Positions 50,777 to 58,784 of a stretch of 64,000 nucleotides of DNA are shown piece after piece. Every line of letters starts with the position of its first letter. Within the stretch, counting starts at the first letter, position 1. The notes under the pieces were generated by a model. It did no database searches, was not told the origin of the DNA, and saw only the letters and a list, made by a program, of their open reading frames with translations. Source of the DNA: Lichenicola cladoniae (lineage in GTDB: Bacteria > Pseudomonadota > Alphaproteobacteria > Acetobacterales > Acetobacteraceae); assembly GCF_013201075.1 (NCBI RefSeq), contig NZ_CP053711.1:124001-188000 (forward strand), in the 5' to 3' direction. Position numbers and translations under genes: made by a program.

Positions 50777-51214
50777 CAATTTGCTAAAGATCGTTCGGGC
50801 CTGTCTTAGAACTGGAGATTTTCGGTCCACACCGGGTCAAACGCATCTGAGCGGCGCGAATTCCTCGCTGGATTTCTGCAAGAAGAATCAACTCTCTCGG
50901 TAACTTGGAATACTAGTCCCTCAATCGTTCCATAGACTTCTCGACAGCCGTCTCAGACTTATAAAGATAATCAGCAATCGATTGATTGTCGCGGCTCAAG
51001 CCGGAATCCCTTCGACTCCGATCAGGAGCTGCAAATTCGCCGGCTTCTGGCGTGGGTTGGGCAGCGGAATGTTTCAGTTCTTAAACTAGCACAGTTGCGT
51101 GATCGCGTGCGTTTCCATTTGATCATGACCGCGTTATTTTATGTAATAACGTGGATGCTGTGATCGATAAGAGACTTTCGTTTGTGTTGCTTTAGCTCAA
51201 GAAAGCATAACGTG
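50777..51214. other. AT-rich gap without a supported gene
   Basis: This stretch is notably AT-richer than its neighbours. No frame with start signal or protein-like composition was found on either strand. Confidence 0.5.
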
Positions 51215-51382
51215 ATGATCGATTATAATACCGCATTAGAGACGACACTCGAAGGCCGCTATCAAGCCGCTCATGATCACTTTGCAGATGCGGCAATGCA
51301 TGGTGATCAAGTAGGAATGGACCAGGCACTGGCGGTAATTTCTGCGCTTTGCGAGGAGCTGCAACGTGATCCATCTGACTAA
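51215..51382 (+). CDS. Hypothetical 55-aa protein
   Basis: ATG 51215 gives MIDYNTALETTLEGRYQAAH, then DHFADAAMHGDQVGMDQALA and an acidic end. Amphipathic helices with regular Ala spacing look like a small helical-hairpin or TPR-like protein. The longer frame from 51182 adds a Cys/Lys-rich stretch without support. Function unknown. Confidence 0.45.
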   Translation: MIDYNTALETTLEGRYQAAHDHFADAAMHGDQVGMDQALAVISALCEELQRDPSD

Positions 51383-51518
51383 ACCAGGCCACTCATCGCG
51401 ACAGTGGTCAAAGTTCCGGGGTTCTGGCTCAACCTGCAATTGAACTGCGACATGTCTACGGCCCGAACCGAGGCAGGCAGCCTGATCGCTGTGAGGGCGC
51501 AGCACGAAGATATGGCGA

Positions 51519-51863
51519 GTGAGTGACAAGGCGCTGAAGGTGACGTCAGGCGCTCCACAAGACCTCCTGCTCCTCTCCGAGGTGCTGGAACGGTTTCGCG
51601 GCAAGGTTGGACGGACCAGACTGCTTGCCCACATCGTCCAGCACCCGACCTGCGGTGGCGGCCCAACGCACCGTCGCAATGGCCGCAAGCTCTTGTTCAC
51701 CGAAGCTGACTACGCCCGGGTGCTTGAGAGCTTCGTGCCAGTGCCGCGGGAACGCCGACTAGCGATCGCCGCCGCTCCGTCAAGCCAGGGTGCCTCTCGT
51801 CGGTTGGATGCATTGATTGCAAGCTACCAGAAGCGCCATCGAGACGCACGAACGAGACCTTGA
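51519..51863 (+). CDS. Hypothetical 114-aa protein, paralogue of the 2.9-kb gene
   Basis: GTG start; reads LKVTSGAPQDLLLLSEVLER, then GKVGRTRLLAHIVQHPTCGG and NGRKLLFTEADYARVLESFV. It matches the gene at 2901-3242 throughout, including the basic end QKRHRDAR. GRKLLFTEADYARVLE resembles the recognition part of excisionase-like proteins; DNA binding is possible. It overlaps the convergent receiver remnant by some 40 bases only in that remnant's poorly conserved end. Confidence 0.7.
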   Translation: MSDKALKVTSGAPQDLLLLSEVLERFRGKVGRTRLLAHIVQHPTCGGGPTHRRNGRKLLFTEADYARVLESFVPVPRERRLAIAAAPSSQGASRRLDALIASYQKRHRDARTRP

Positions 51864-51884
51864 GGCGCCCGGGTATCCAGCGCT

Positions 51885-52249
51885 CGGTGGTCATCGCCCA
51901 GCCAGCATTTCGTCAACCTTCGTAACCAATCTTTGGAGTGCGAACGGCTTCGGAGGCAATGGAACGGCTTCTTGTTCACCCGGGCGCAGACTTGGTCTGG
52001 AAGTGCAGTGACGAAAACTATGGGAAGGCCTGGATGGCGTTCACGGGCCCGCTCAGCGACATCAAACCCATTGAAGTCAGGAATGTTGATATCGGTCACG
52101 ACCAGTCGGATTTGGTCAGGGTGTTCGATCAGGGCTAATGCCTCTGCACCGTCAGAGGCGAGCTTTTCTGCATTTTGGATCAGTAGGAATTTACTACACA
52201 CGATCCCTGGCGGCCGGAGGCAACCTTGGCTAACACCAGAGGCGACCAC
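51885..52249 (-). pseudogene. Response-regulator receiver, truncated and frameshifted
   Basis: The middle is clear: KLASDGAEALALIEHPDQIR, then LVVTDINIPDFNGFDVAERA with the phospho-Asp and GLPIVFVTALPDQ. The N-terminal strand with the acidic pair is unrecognisable. After NKKPF a 20-base insertion flanked by the repeat GAACGGCTTC (51942-51951 and 51962-51971) shifts the frame. Removing it restores ALQRLVTKVDEMLAG, a normal receiver end. Non-functional. Confidence 0.75.
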
Positions 52250-52325
52250 CGCAAGGCGGCGGTGCTGGTAACACCTTGTCCGGCTGCCACTTCCGTGACG
52301 GCGGGAAACCTGCCAACCTCATTAT

Positions 52326-52598
52326 ATGAACGCAAGTCTTAGTGGCCGAAAGCCCGCCGTAATTCCAGCGCAGGTGAGAGCGGCTCGAGCATTAGTCGGA
52401 TGGTCACGTATCCGGTTATCTGAGGCATGCGGGGTGCCAGTCAGAACACTAGACCGGCTTGAAAAGGGTGAAGGAGCGCCGCAACAGCGGACCATCTTAG
52501 CCATCTGCATCGCCCTCGAGGCCGCTGGCGTCGAATTCACTAACGGAGACGCGCCTGGGGTAAGACTGACGCGTCAGAATCCGGCGGCAGGCCAATGA
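52326..52598 (+). CDS. Small XRE-family regulator
   Basis: A 90-residue protein. The HTH reads VRAARALVGWSRIRLSEACG, then VPVRTLDRLEKGEG, and the C-terminal part IALEAAGVEFTNGDAPGVRL is the same small-XRE end found at 22387 and 49686. The stop overlaps the next gene's ATG by four bases, so the two are co-translated. It probably regulates its own operon. Start ATG 52326 lies beside a TTATATG sequence without a strong ribosome site. Confidence 0.85.
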   Translation: MNASLSGRKPAVIPAQVRAARALVGWSRIRLSEACGVPVRTLDRLEKGEGAPQQRTILAICIALEAAGVEFTNGDAPGVRLTRQNPAAGQ

Positions 52599-53209
52599 AG
52601 GCCCTGCACAACTACACTTACCGCGGCATTCAGTACAGAGTTGGAGCGGAGAGGGGCGGTTCTCGTTCCTGGTCAATCAAGGTCGAGGCGCATAGATCGA
52701 TAGAGGGCGTGGCGGCTAATTCTGGCGGCATCAAGTCGTTTCGTGCGGCCTGTGAAGCTGCCACCGCAGCGATTGATACATGGCTTGCGGCAGCGGCATT
52801 GAAGCCGTCTGTTCAAGTCGTGCCTGTGTCGGCACTGTGTCATGAGCCTAATTGCCTGATTGAGGCGGGATTACGGGCAGAGAGGAGGCCCGACGCGATG
52901 CGATGGATGACGATCGAGATCACGCTCAGCATGTCGTTGGTGGGAGAAGAGGCTCGCATATTGAATGCTTGCCAGGGCCCGTGGACGGCAGCGCTCTGTC
53001 CAAAGGAAGCCTGCCTGCTAGTCAGTCAAGGTGATCATAACCTGGTGACAAACCGGTTCTTGGTGTTTTCTCCTCTCATGGCGACGATCTGCGATGCGAT
53101 CGTTTCGCAGTATAACGCGGCGCCCTGCCCGATGCCGGACTTTCACAAGATGACGGTGCTGCTCGCCAATGGGTCTCCCGGGCATATTTTCGCGCCGGGG
53201 CTAGGCTGA
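52595..53209 (+). CDS. Hypothetical 204-aa protein coupled to XRE
   Basis: A 204-residue soluble protein with two halves. The first (MKALHNYTYRGIQYRVGAER, SWSIKVEAHRSIEGVAANSG, AACEAATAAIDTWLAAAALK) looks like a small alpha/beta domain. The second has MRWMTIEITLSMSLVGEEAR and FSPLMATICDAIVSQYNAAP, with several Cys. The ATG overlaps the XRE stop (ATGA). No family recognised. In this arrangement the protein could be the regulator's effector or partner; this is inference. Confidence 0.6.
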   Translation: MKALHNYTYRGIQYRVGAERGGSRSWSIKVEAHRSIEGVAANSGGIKSFRAACEAATAAIDTWLAAAALKPSVQVVPVSALCHEPNCLIEAGLRAERRPDAMRWMTIEITLSMSLVGEEARILNACQGPWTAALCPKEACLLVSQGDHNLVTNRFLVFSPLMATICDAIVSQYNAAPCPMPDFHKMTVLLANGSPGHIFAPGLG

Positions 53210-53535
53210 TATCTGATGGGGGCGTTCCGACGTAGGGTCAACGCTACTAGCGTGACCGGCGCTTGAGAAAGCGGCCGTCACCGATGGGGTTCCGTCTCAA
53301 AGCTGACTGCCCGGATCTTACGGGAGTGGTTTTCAGCTTGATGATTGCGAAGCCCATCAGCCGACCCCCGCCCCGGCGAACAACGTCCAGACATTGTCGA
53401 CTTGGTCAGTGAAGACGGGCCATTACGCGTCGGAATAGCTCGGAGGCGACGGTAGAATTACGTTGATACCCTGTGTACAGTCGAGCTGCGCCAAGTATCG
53501 ACCGCTTGTATTAAGTCTGGCGAATCATCGTCGAC
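53210..53535. other. Gap without a supported gene
   Basis: No supported frame. The last bases upstream of 53536 are in frame with the receiver gene but stop at a TAA, showing that the receiver's first strand is missing. Confidence 0.5.
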
Positions 53536-53838
53536 ATGTTGGATGTGGCCGACTTCGACCTGGTCGAGGCCGCCTCAGGGCATGAGGCGCTTCGAATAAT
53601 CAAAAGGTCCGGCGGCATGGACGTTCTGATTACGGGTCTGAGTATGCCAGGGATGGACGGGATCGAGCTCGCTCATCACGTGCATGGTCGTTATCCTCAA
53701 ATCCCGATCCTGTTCGTCAGCGCTCGGCTGTATCTTCTCGGGAAGGAATCCCCTCCAGAGCCGTATCGATACCTTCCGAAGTCGTTCCGGCTGTACGATC
53801 TGGTAGAGACCGTGTCGGACATGCTGGTAGCGCATTAA
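53536..53838 (+). pseudogene. Degenerate receiver domain, phospho-Asp replaced by Gly
   Basis: Reads DFDLVEAASGHEALRIIKRS, then DVLITGLSMPGMDGIELAHH and the YLPKSFRLYDLVETV end. Receivers carry LITDLSMPGMDG here, so the phospho-acceptor Asp has become Gly (GGT). The first beta strand with the acidic pair is missing, since the frame begins at an internal Met after a TAA. The Lys (LPKSF) remains. It cannot be phosphorylated in the usual way and is either decayed or a binding-only relic. Confidence 0.75.
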
Positions 53839-54235
53839 CCTCACTGCCGTGAACACTCCGGCTTACATAGCCTGACCCACTTCGGCTCGATGTTCCGACC
53901 CCAGTTCTGGCATCCGGTGCATCGCATCTGGGATGGGTAGCCGGCGGACCCTTGCTATGCGCCTTAACGAGTGCATGCAGATCTCGGCGAACACGTTCCA
54001 ATTCTACCAAACGCTCAGCAACTCCATTAGCGTTTGTGAGCCTCAAACCCTTCATGACCTCATTGCAGACGCAATCGCGAAGCGACGCCAGAAAGGTGTC
54101 CGGCAATGTTTTTAACGCTTCTGGATAAGTGCACTGGATGTAAGCAGCGACCTCGTTTCCAATGTCAGACGTTGTTTCCTTCATCAGATCCTGCGCGAGC
54201 AGCTGAAGTGGCAAACTTGGATTCACGACCGGCAT
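53717..54235 (-). CDS. Hypothetical protein with helical N-terminal half
   Basis: AAGGAAAGG lies just upstream of ATG 54235. The first 90 residues are natural and helical: PSLPLQLLAQDLMKETTSDI, then ALKTLPDTFLASLRDCVCNE and RLVELERVRRDLHALVKAHS. The rest (Ser/Thr/Gly-rich, running antisense through the receiver remnant) is doubtful and may result from a lost stop or frameshift near 53950. No family recognised. Confidence 0.5.
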   Translation of the reverse strand: MPVVNPSLPLQLLAQDLMKETTSDIGNEVAAYIQCTYPEALKTLPDTFLASLRDCVCNEVMKGLRLTNANGVAERLVELERVRRDLHALVKAHSKGPPATHPRCDAPDARTGVGTSSRSGSGYVSRSVHGSEVNALPACPTRSLPDRTAGTTSEGIDTALEGIPSREDTAER

Positions 54236-54308
54236 AAGCCTTTCCTTCCCAGGATTGAGGCCGCAAGCGTGATGTCGCTCATGAGCAGCCAGATCCGACG
54301 ACAGACTG

Positions 54309-54482
54309 CTATTCGACGTCCCCTGGCACCTCGATCGGGGTTACCGGAATTCCGTCGTCGGTATATTCCATAAAGATCTTCATCCCAACCCGCCACCGTA
54401 GCGCCTCCTACATTGTGGCCGGCACCCGGACGTACCCGGCCTCGTCGATCGTAGCTTCATGTTGGTGGATGTCTTGAGACAT
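54309..54482 (-). pseudogene. AbrB/MazE-type antitoxin-like protein with in-frame TAG
   Basis: The minus frame from ATG 54482 gives SQDIHQHEATIDEAGYVRVP, then ATM, TAG at 54408-54410, and EALRWRVGMKIFMEYTDDGI, ending at 54309. ATIDEAGYVRVPATM-x-EALRWRVGMK fits the SpoVT-AbrB swapped-hairpin fold (TIDxxGRVxIPxxxREALGLKxGD). The TAG falls in the loop before the helix, so the gene is broken. No toxin gene is adjacent. Confidence 0.55.
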
Positions 54483-54599
54483 GGATGGCCCTTAGCTGCC
54501 TGCGTTGGTATCTTAACGCCGAGAATGGACATCAGATTGACTTGCTTCTTTCCGTTGTACGGCCATCTGCGTCTGCGATGATCGAGGCTGGCGGCCTCA

Positions 54600-54800
54600 C
54601 TATCGGTGCACCAGCTCGTCCGGATCGAGCCGCCTCCAGTCTACGAACCGGCTGGCCTGCCGCTCGGACAGGCTGAGGCAGCTTTTTACCGCTGCCCACC
54701 CTGTCTCCTTCGTGCCCTCCCGGATGTAGACAGAGCTGGCCGATCCGATGGCGCGCTTCAGGCGCCCATCTGTTGAGAAGCCGAATAGAGCCTCAGGCAT
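54600..54800 (-). CDS. Hypothetical 66-aa protein, paralogue of the 9.3-kb gene
   Basis: Reads LKRAIGSASSVYIREGTKET, then GWAAVKSCLSLSERQASRFV and LDPDELVHR. It matches the gene at 9275-9478 throughout, which supports coding. Unlike that copy it has no overlapping zinc-ribbon-like gene upstream. Function unknown. Confidence 0.65.
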   Translation of the reverse strand: MPEALFGFSTDGRLKRAIGSASSVYIREGTKETGWAAVKSCLSLSERQASRFVDWRRLDPDELVHR

Positions 54801-54977
54801 CGGTTCTGATCCAATCGCTAATATGTCATCTCACTATTCGATGACATGAAAAGGCCTACGGCAAGGACACCTGACGGCTGGTGTATTAGGGTAGCCTGCA
54901 TCTAGTCGGCCTCATCACGCGTAGACGTTACATAGCAAGGTGGGATGAACCGATCCCGCCTCGGTGAGGAAATGACT

Positions 54978-55568
54978 ATGTCCCGAACAAAATCGATCGC
55001 ATTAATTGCGCTGACGGCTGTTTTGATGGGAGGTTGCTCCAACGCGATGATGTCGCAACCCTCGTCCGCTACCGCATCGATGGCCGATCCAATGGTTGGT
55101 GGTGCAGCGATGTACCCGCAGCAGAACATTATCCAGAACGCAGTGAATTCGAAAGATCACACCACACTGGTTGCGGCCGTAAAAGCAGCTGGACTGGTCG
55201 ATACGTTATCCAGCCCGGGGCCATTCACCGTATTCGCTCCGACCAATGAAGCCTTTGCGATGCTGCCTGCTGGCACCGTATCGACACTGCTGAAGCCTGA
55301 GAACAAGGCGATGCTCACGAAGGTGCTGACTTACCACGTTGTTGCGGGCACGATGGACTCCAAGGCGCTGATGGCGGCGATCACCGCAGGCGGCGGCAGG
55401 GCCACTCTGACGACTATCGAAGGAGAACCACTAATTGCCATGATGGGAAGCCCGGGCACCATTACGTTGACGGATGCTAAAGGCGGGATGGCAACCGTGA
55501 CGATCGCCGACGTCTACCAGTCGAACGGCGTAATCCACGTCATTGATCACGTGCTTTTGCCGAACTGA
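54978..55568 (+). CDS. Fasciclin (FAS1) domain lipoprotein
   Basis: A 196-residue exported protein. GAGGA lies 7 bases before ATG 54978. The signal peptide (TKSIALIALTAVLMGGC) ends in a lipobox with Cys about 18. A short Met/Ser linker leads to one FAS1 domain: VNSKDHTTLVAAVKAAGLVD, the H1 motif GPFTVFAPTNEAFAMLPAG, TKVLTYHVVAGTM and the H2 motif SNGVIHVIDHVLLPN. FAS1 proteins mediate adhesion or surface interactions. It stands alone; 5' spacer 54801-54977 is AT-rich. Confidence 0.95.
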   Translation: MSRTKSIALIALTAVLMGGCSNAMMSQPSSATASMADPMVGGAAMYPQQNIIQNAVNSKDHTTLVAAVKAAGLVDTLSSPGPFTVFAPTNEAFAMLPAGTVSTLLKPENKAMLTKVLTYHVVAGTMDSKALMAAITAGGGRATLTTIEGEPLIAMMGSPGTITLTDAKGGMATVTIADVYQSNGVIHVIDHVLLPN

Positions 55569-55952
55569 CCATCGTCGTACTGCTTCGGGGCGCCCTCGAG
55601 GCGTCTCGCCGCGTCGCAGCCCCGATGGTCGCAAAAGCCCTGGTCGGCTGGCGCGGCGCTGCTATTGTAACCGGCTTGATGTTCTCCTTGTTCCATCTGG
55701 CCAATTCCGCCGCTGATTGGGTCTAGCTCACCTGCTGCGCCCCCCGGCGTCGAGCGGGTAGACCGGTCCGCGACGGTGTTTGGGTGCCGGCCGCACCTGG
55801 AGATAATCGCCCGGCACCCCCGCCCTAGCGGACCAACCTGACATTCGAGACTGGCGCGAGAGGCATAGCAAATTTCAGCGAGAGCAACTGTCTCATTAAA
55901 GGTACAGAGCAGAGCCGGTGGACCTCGCCAGCTTAGCTGTTAGTCTCGCTGC
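55569..55952. other. Gap without a supported gene
   Basis: No frame with start signals or family resemblance was found between the fasciclin gene and the interrupted gene at 55953. Confidence 0.5.
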
Positions 55953-56090
55953 ATGTCTGACATCAAAGACCATACCTTGGCTCGGATCGATGCGGCCGTT
56001 CCGGGAACGATATGCGGAGTCTTACCTGGTAAAGGTGCACTACGGTATCCAGTCTGCGGACGGTATCCAAGCGTTTTTGGAGGCGTAGCC
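55953..56090 (+). pseudogene. Start of a 99-aa hypothetical gene, cut by IS5
   Basis: Reads MSDIKDHTLARIDAAVPGTI, then CGVLPGKGALRYPVCGRYPS. The intact paralogue at 58785-59084 has the same pattern (DAAVPGTVWEILPG, HPVCGRYPSV). The match ends where the IS5 inverted repeat begins at 56091, and the missing 3' half is not found right of the IS5 copy, where an IS66 remnant lies instead. Confidence 0.75.
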
Positions 56091-57177
56091 GGCGTTGGTG
56101 GATGGACCGGTCGGCTGACGCGGCTCTCCTGGCCTGATAGAGGTCTGGGATGCCCTTCAAGCACAACGCGTCCCGCCGCCACCACATTCCGAAGGCCCGT
56201 CGCCGGGTCATGAACTGGACGGCCTATGAGGCTGGTCTGCGGCAACGTGGTGACTTGACGTTGTGGCTGGACACGGCGGCCTTGTCTGGATGGCATGCCC
56301 CGCGCCGGACGACACCAGGCGGTCAACCGGTCTATGCCGAGGTGGCGATCGAGCTGGTGCTGACCCTGCGATTGGTCTTCCATCTGGCTCTACGCCAGGC
56401 AGAAGGTTTCGCGCGCTCGGTTCTGCGCCTACTCGGACTGGAACTTTGCGTGCCTGATCATTCGACCTTGAGCCGTCGGGGGCGCGCCTTTGCCGGACGT
56501 CAACCGCGTGCCGCCCGGCGTGACGAGCCCATTCATGTCGTGTTGGACAGCACGGGCCTGCAGGTCTTCGGGCAGGGCGAGTGGGATGCCGAGAAGCATG
56601 GCCGCACACCCAGGCAATGGCGCAAGCTGCATCTGGCCGTCAATGCAGAGACTGGCGAAATCGTGGCGCACAACCTGACGGACAAGGATACCAGCGACAT
56701 ATCAAAAGTCGCGGGGCTGCTGGCAACGGTGGAGGGGCAGATCGCCAGCGTGATTGCCGACGGCGCCTATGATGGCACGTCCGTGTATGACGCCGCTGCC
56801 GCACGCCAGCATAACCCGCCACCTCATATCGTCATCCCGCCAAGAGCATCTTCGGTCATCAAAGCTGACGCCGACACCGAGACCGTTCGCAATCGTCATG
56901 TCCGGGACATTACCGAGAAGGGACGCATGGCCTGGCAGAAAGCCAATGGTTACGGCCGACGCAGCATCGTGGAGACGACGATCGGTCGCTACAAACACAT
57001 CATCGGTCCGAAGCTCAGAGCACGGTCGACCACCGGTCAGAAAGCTGAGGTCGCCATCGCCATCTGTGCCCTCAACCAAATGATCCGGATCACCAAGCCA
57101 ATCTCCGTTCCCACCGTCTGAAGCGATCACCGGGTAGGGCAAGCTCTTGCCTCCCGCCCGGTCCACGCAACAACGCC
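56091..57177 (+). mobile_element. IS5-family element, 1087 bp (copy 2)
   Basis: Inverted repeats GGCGTTGGTGGATGGACCGG (56091) and, inward from 57177, GGCGTTGTTGCGTGGACCGG match at 17 of 20 positions. The length equals copy 1 (38323-39409). The left flank is an interrupted hypothetical gene and the right flank an IS66 tnpC remnant, so the insertion was accompanied or followed by a deletion. Confidence 0.9.
56150..57121 (+). CDS. IS5-family transposase
   Basis: A 323-residue DDE transposase closely similar to 38382-39353 along its whole length. It has VHVVLDSTGLQVFGQGEWDA-type first Asp (here IHVVLDSTGLQVFGQ), VIADGAYDGTSVYDA with the second Asp and GRRSIVETTIGRYKHII with the Glu. Differences are scattered substitutions, so the two copies diverged or arrived separately. 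The frame is intact. Confidence 0.95.
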   Translation: MPFKHNASRRHHIPKARRRVMNWTAYEAGLRQRGDLTLWLDTAALSGWHAPRRTTPGGQPVYAEVAIELVLTLRLVFHLALRQAEGFARSVLRLLGLELCVPDHSTLSRRGRAFAGRQPRAARRDEPIHVVLDSTGLQVFGQGEWDAEKHGRTPRQWRKLHLAVNAETGEIVAHNLTDKDTSDISKVAGLLATVEGQIASVIADGAYDGTSVYDAAAARQHNPPPHIVIPPRASSVIKADADTETVRNRHVRDITEKGRMAWQKANGYGRRSIVETTIGRYKHIIGPKLRARSTTGQKAEVAIAICALNQMIRITKPISVPTV

Positions 57178-57773
57178 GCGCCATCACGCTGGCGTTCTGC
57201 CTGGCGCACGCGCGCCGACGGTTTTTCGAGGTGCACAAGCCAACGAGGTCGCCGGTGGCCGCGGCAGCACTTGCGCGGTTTGCAGCCATCTATGCGATCG
57301 AGGCACGCATCCGCGGCACCAGCGCCCGCGAACGAGTGGCGATCCGACAGGCGGAGACCAGGCTATTGTTCGACATCCTCAAGCCTTGGCTGAAGGACCG
57401 TCTGGCGGAGATCTCCGTGAAGGCGCCGCTGGCGCGGGCCATCCGCTACACGCTTGGCCATTGGGACGGGCTGACGATGTTCCTGAGAGATGGCCGGGTT
57501 GAAGTGGATAACAACACCGTCGAGAGGACGATCAGGCCGATCGCCCTGGGGCGGAAAAACGCCTTGTTTGCTGGAGCGGCCAGCGGCGGCCAAAGCTGGG
57601 CGGTGCTGGCGTCGTTGATCAACACCGCCAAGCTGCACGATCTGGATCCACACGCCTACCTGGCCGACGTGCTGGACCGGATGGTCTCCGGCCAGACGAA
57701 GAACAACGCCGTGCGTGAATTGTTGCCGTGGGTCTGGAAGGCGACGCAGGCCACCCGAACGGCCGCCGCGTGA
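57178..57773 (+). pseudogene. IS66 TnpC remnant (C-terminal third)
   Basis: Begins right at the IS5 edge with ITLAFCLAHARRRFFEVHKP, then IRYTLGHWDGLTMFLRDGRV, NNTVERTIRPIALGRKNALF and the full end ELLPWVWKATQATRT. This is the last third of an IS66 TnpC, distinct from both complete IS66 copies in the window. tnpA, tnpB and the DDE start are missing. The stop overlaps the start of the next gene (GTGA), which is unusual for an IS66 end. Confidence 0.85.
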
Positions 57774-58372
57774 AGCAGAAGCGCGAACCAGCCGCGCCGA
57801 AGGCCATGCGCCTGGAGGCACTCGATATCTGGCTGCGGCAGCTCGAGCCGTCACCGAAAGTCGACGGCGTTTCCATGCTCGATGGATACCTCACGGCAAT
57901 CGCTATCGGCCCGTGCTCGATCCAGCCTGACGTGTGGTTCGTCGACCTGCTCGGGATCAACGGAATTGTTGGCTCTGCGTCGGGCCAGAGTCTCGCCGCC
58001 ATGATGGCCATAGCCGACAGGTTCAACACGATCGGTGAAACACTGTCCCAGGCTCCGGACAGGAATGCGCCGATCTTTAAGAAAAAGGATGACGGCACTG
58101 TCCTCGCCGCCCCGTGGTGCATGGGGTTTCTCTCGGCGATGCGTCTGCGACCCAACGCGTGGCAAACCCTATGCGATTTGGAACGCACAGAGCACGGCCT
58201 CCTGCTCCCGATCCTGCTCCACTGCATCGATGAACATGGCAGTCCCATGCTGGGTCCGGCTCGCGCAGGATCAGAGACCAAGGACTTCCTACGAGATGCC
58301 TACCACGACATTCCGCTGGTGATCCCACAAATCCGGAACTACTGGATGCCAAAGCGACTCAAGGACCGCTGA
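57770..58372 (+). CDS. YecA/YgfB-like (UPF0149) protein, possible IS66 passenger
   Basis: A 200-residue protein starting GTG 57770, overlapping the tnpC stop. A Lys/Arg-rich leader (KQKREPAAPKAM) precedes the UPF0149 pattern LEALDIWLRQLEPSPKVDGV, then SMLDGYLTAIAIGPCSIQPD. A helical middle (SLAAMMAIADRFNTIGETLS) and APWCMGFLSAMRLRPNAW follow. No C-terminal SEC-C zinc motif is present. Function of the family is unknown. Translational coupling to tnpC suggests that the gene travels inside the IS66-type element rather than being host sequence. Confidence 0.7.
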   Translation: MKQKREPAAPKAMRLEALDIWLRQLEPSPKVDGVSMLDGYLTAIAIGPCSIQPDVWFVDLLGINGIVGSASGQSLAAMMAIADRFNTIGETLSQAPDRNAPIFKKKDDGTVLAAPWCMGFLSAMRLRPNAWQTLCDLERTEHGLLLPILLHCIDEHGSPMLGPARAGSETKDFLRDAYHDIPLVIPQIRNYWMPKRLKDR

Positions 58373-58386
58373 TCCGGTATCCTGCT

Positions 58387-58710
58387 TTGTGGTGTTCTCG
58401 CAGCGGTTACGATGGGAATGGTCAGCCACCGACGCCGAAGCGAATGGCGAGGGCTTGGCATGAGATCCAGCGGACGACCAAGGCGGCGGTCGCGCGGCAG
58501 CCGAAGCAGCAGCCTGTTGTGAGGCACCGGGCTGCGCCTGTCGGGTGGACGCCTCTCTTGGCCGCTTCCAAACCCCTGCCGCTGCCGGCGCGTGATGCTG
58601 CAGAAGAGGCAGACTGCGGAATCCCAGGTCAGCCGAGAACAGAGGCCCAATCCCGGGCCGAGATCGATAGGGTGCTGCGCCGATTCCAAAACCAGGAGCG
58701 TCGTTGGTAG
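58387..58710 (+). CDS. Hypothetical basic protein after the YecA-like gene
   Basis: A 107-residue basic frame from GTG 58387 (14 bases after the previous stop), rich in Arg, Gln, Pro and Ala (RMARAWHEIQRTTKAAVARQ), ending AEIDRVLRRFQNQERRW. No family recognised. Downstream of the stop the bases GGTAGCGGTTAAG may belong to the end of the IS66-type element. If so, this too is a passenger gene. Coding status uncertain. Confidence 0.4.
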   Translation: MWCSRSGYDGNGQPPTPKRMARAWHEIQRTTKAAVARQPKQQPVVRHRAAPVGWTPLLAASKPLPLPARDAAEEADCGIPGQPRTEAQSRAEIDRVLRRFQNQERRW

Positions 58711-58784
58711 CGGTTAAGCAGACCGTCCCGCTATGGTTGCAGAACGATGGCACTGCACGCACCGTCGGATGCTAAGCTCTATGC

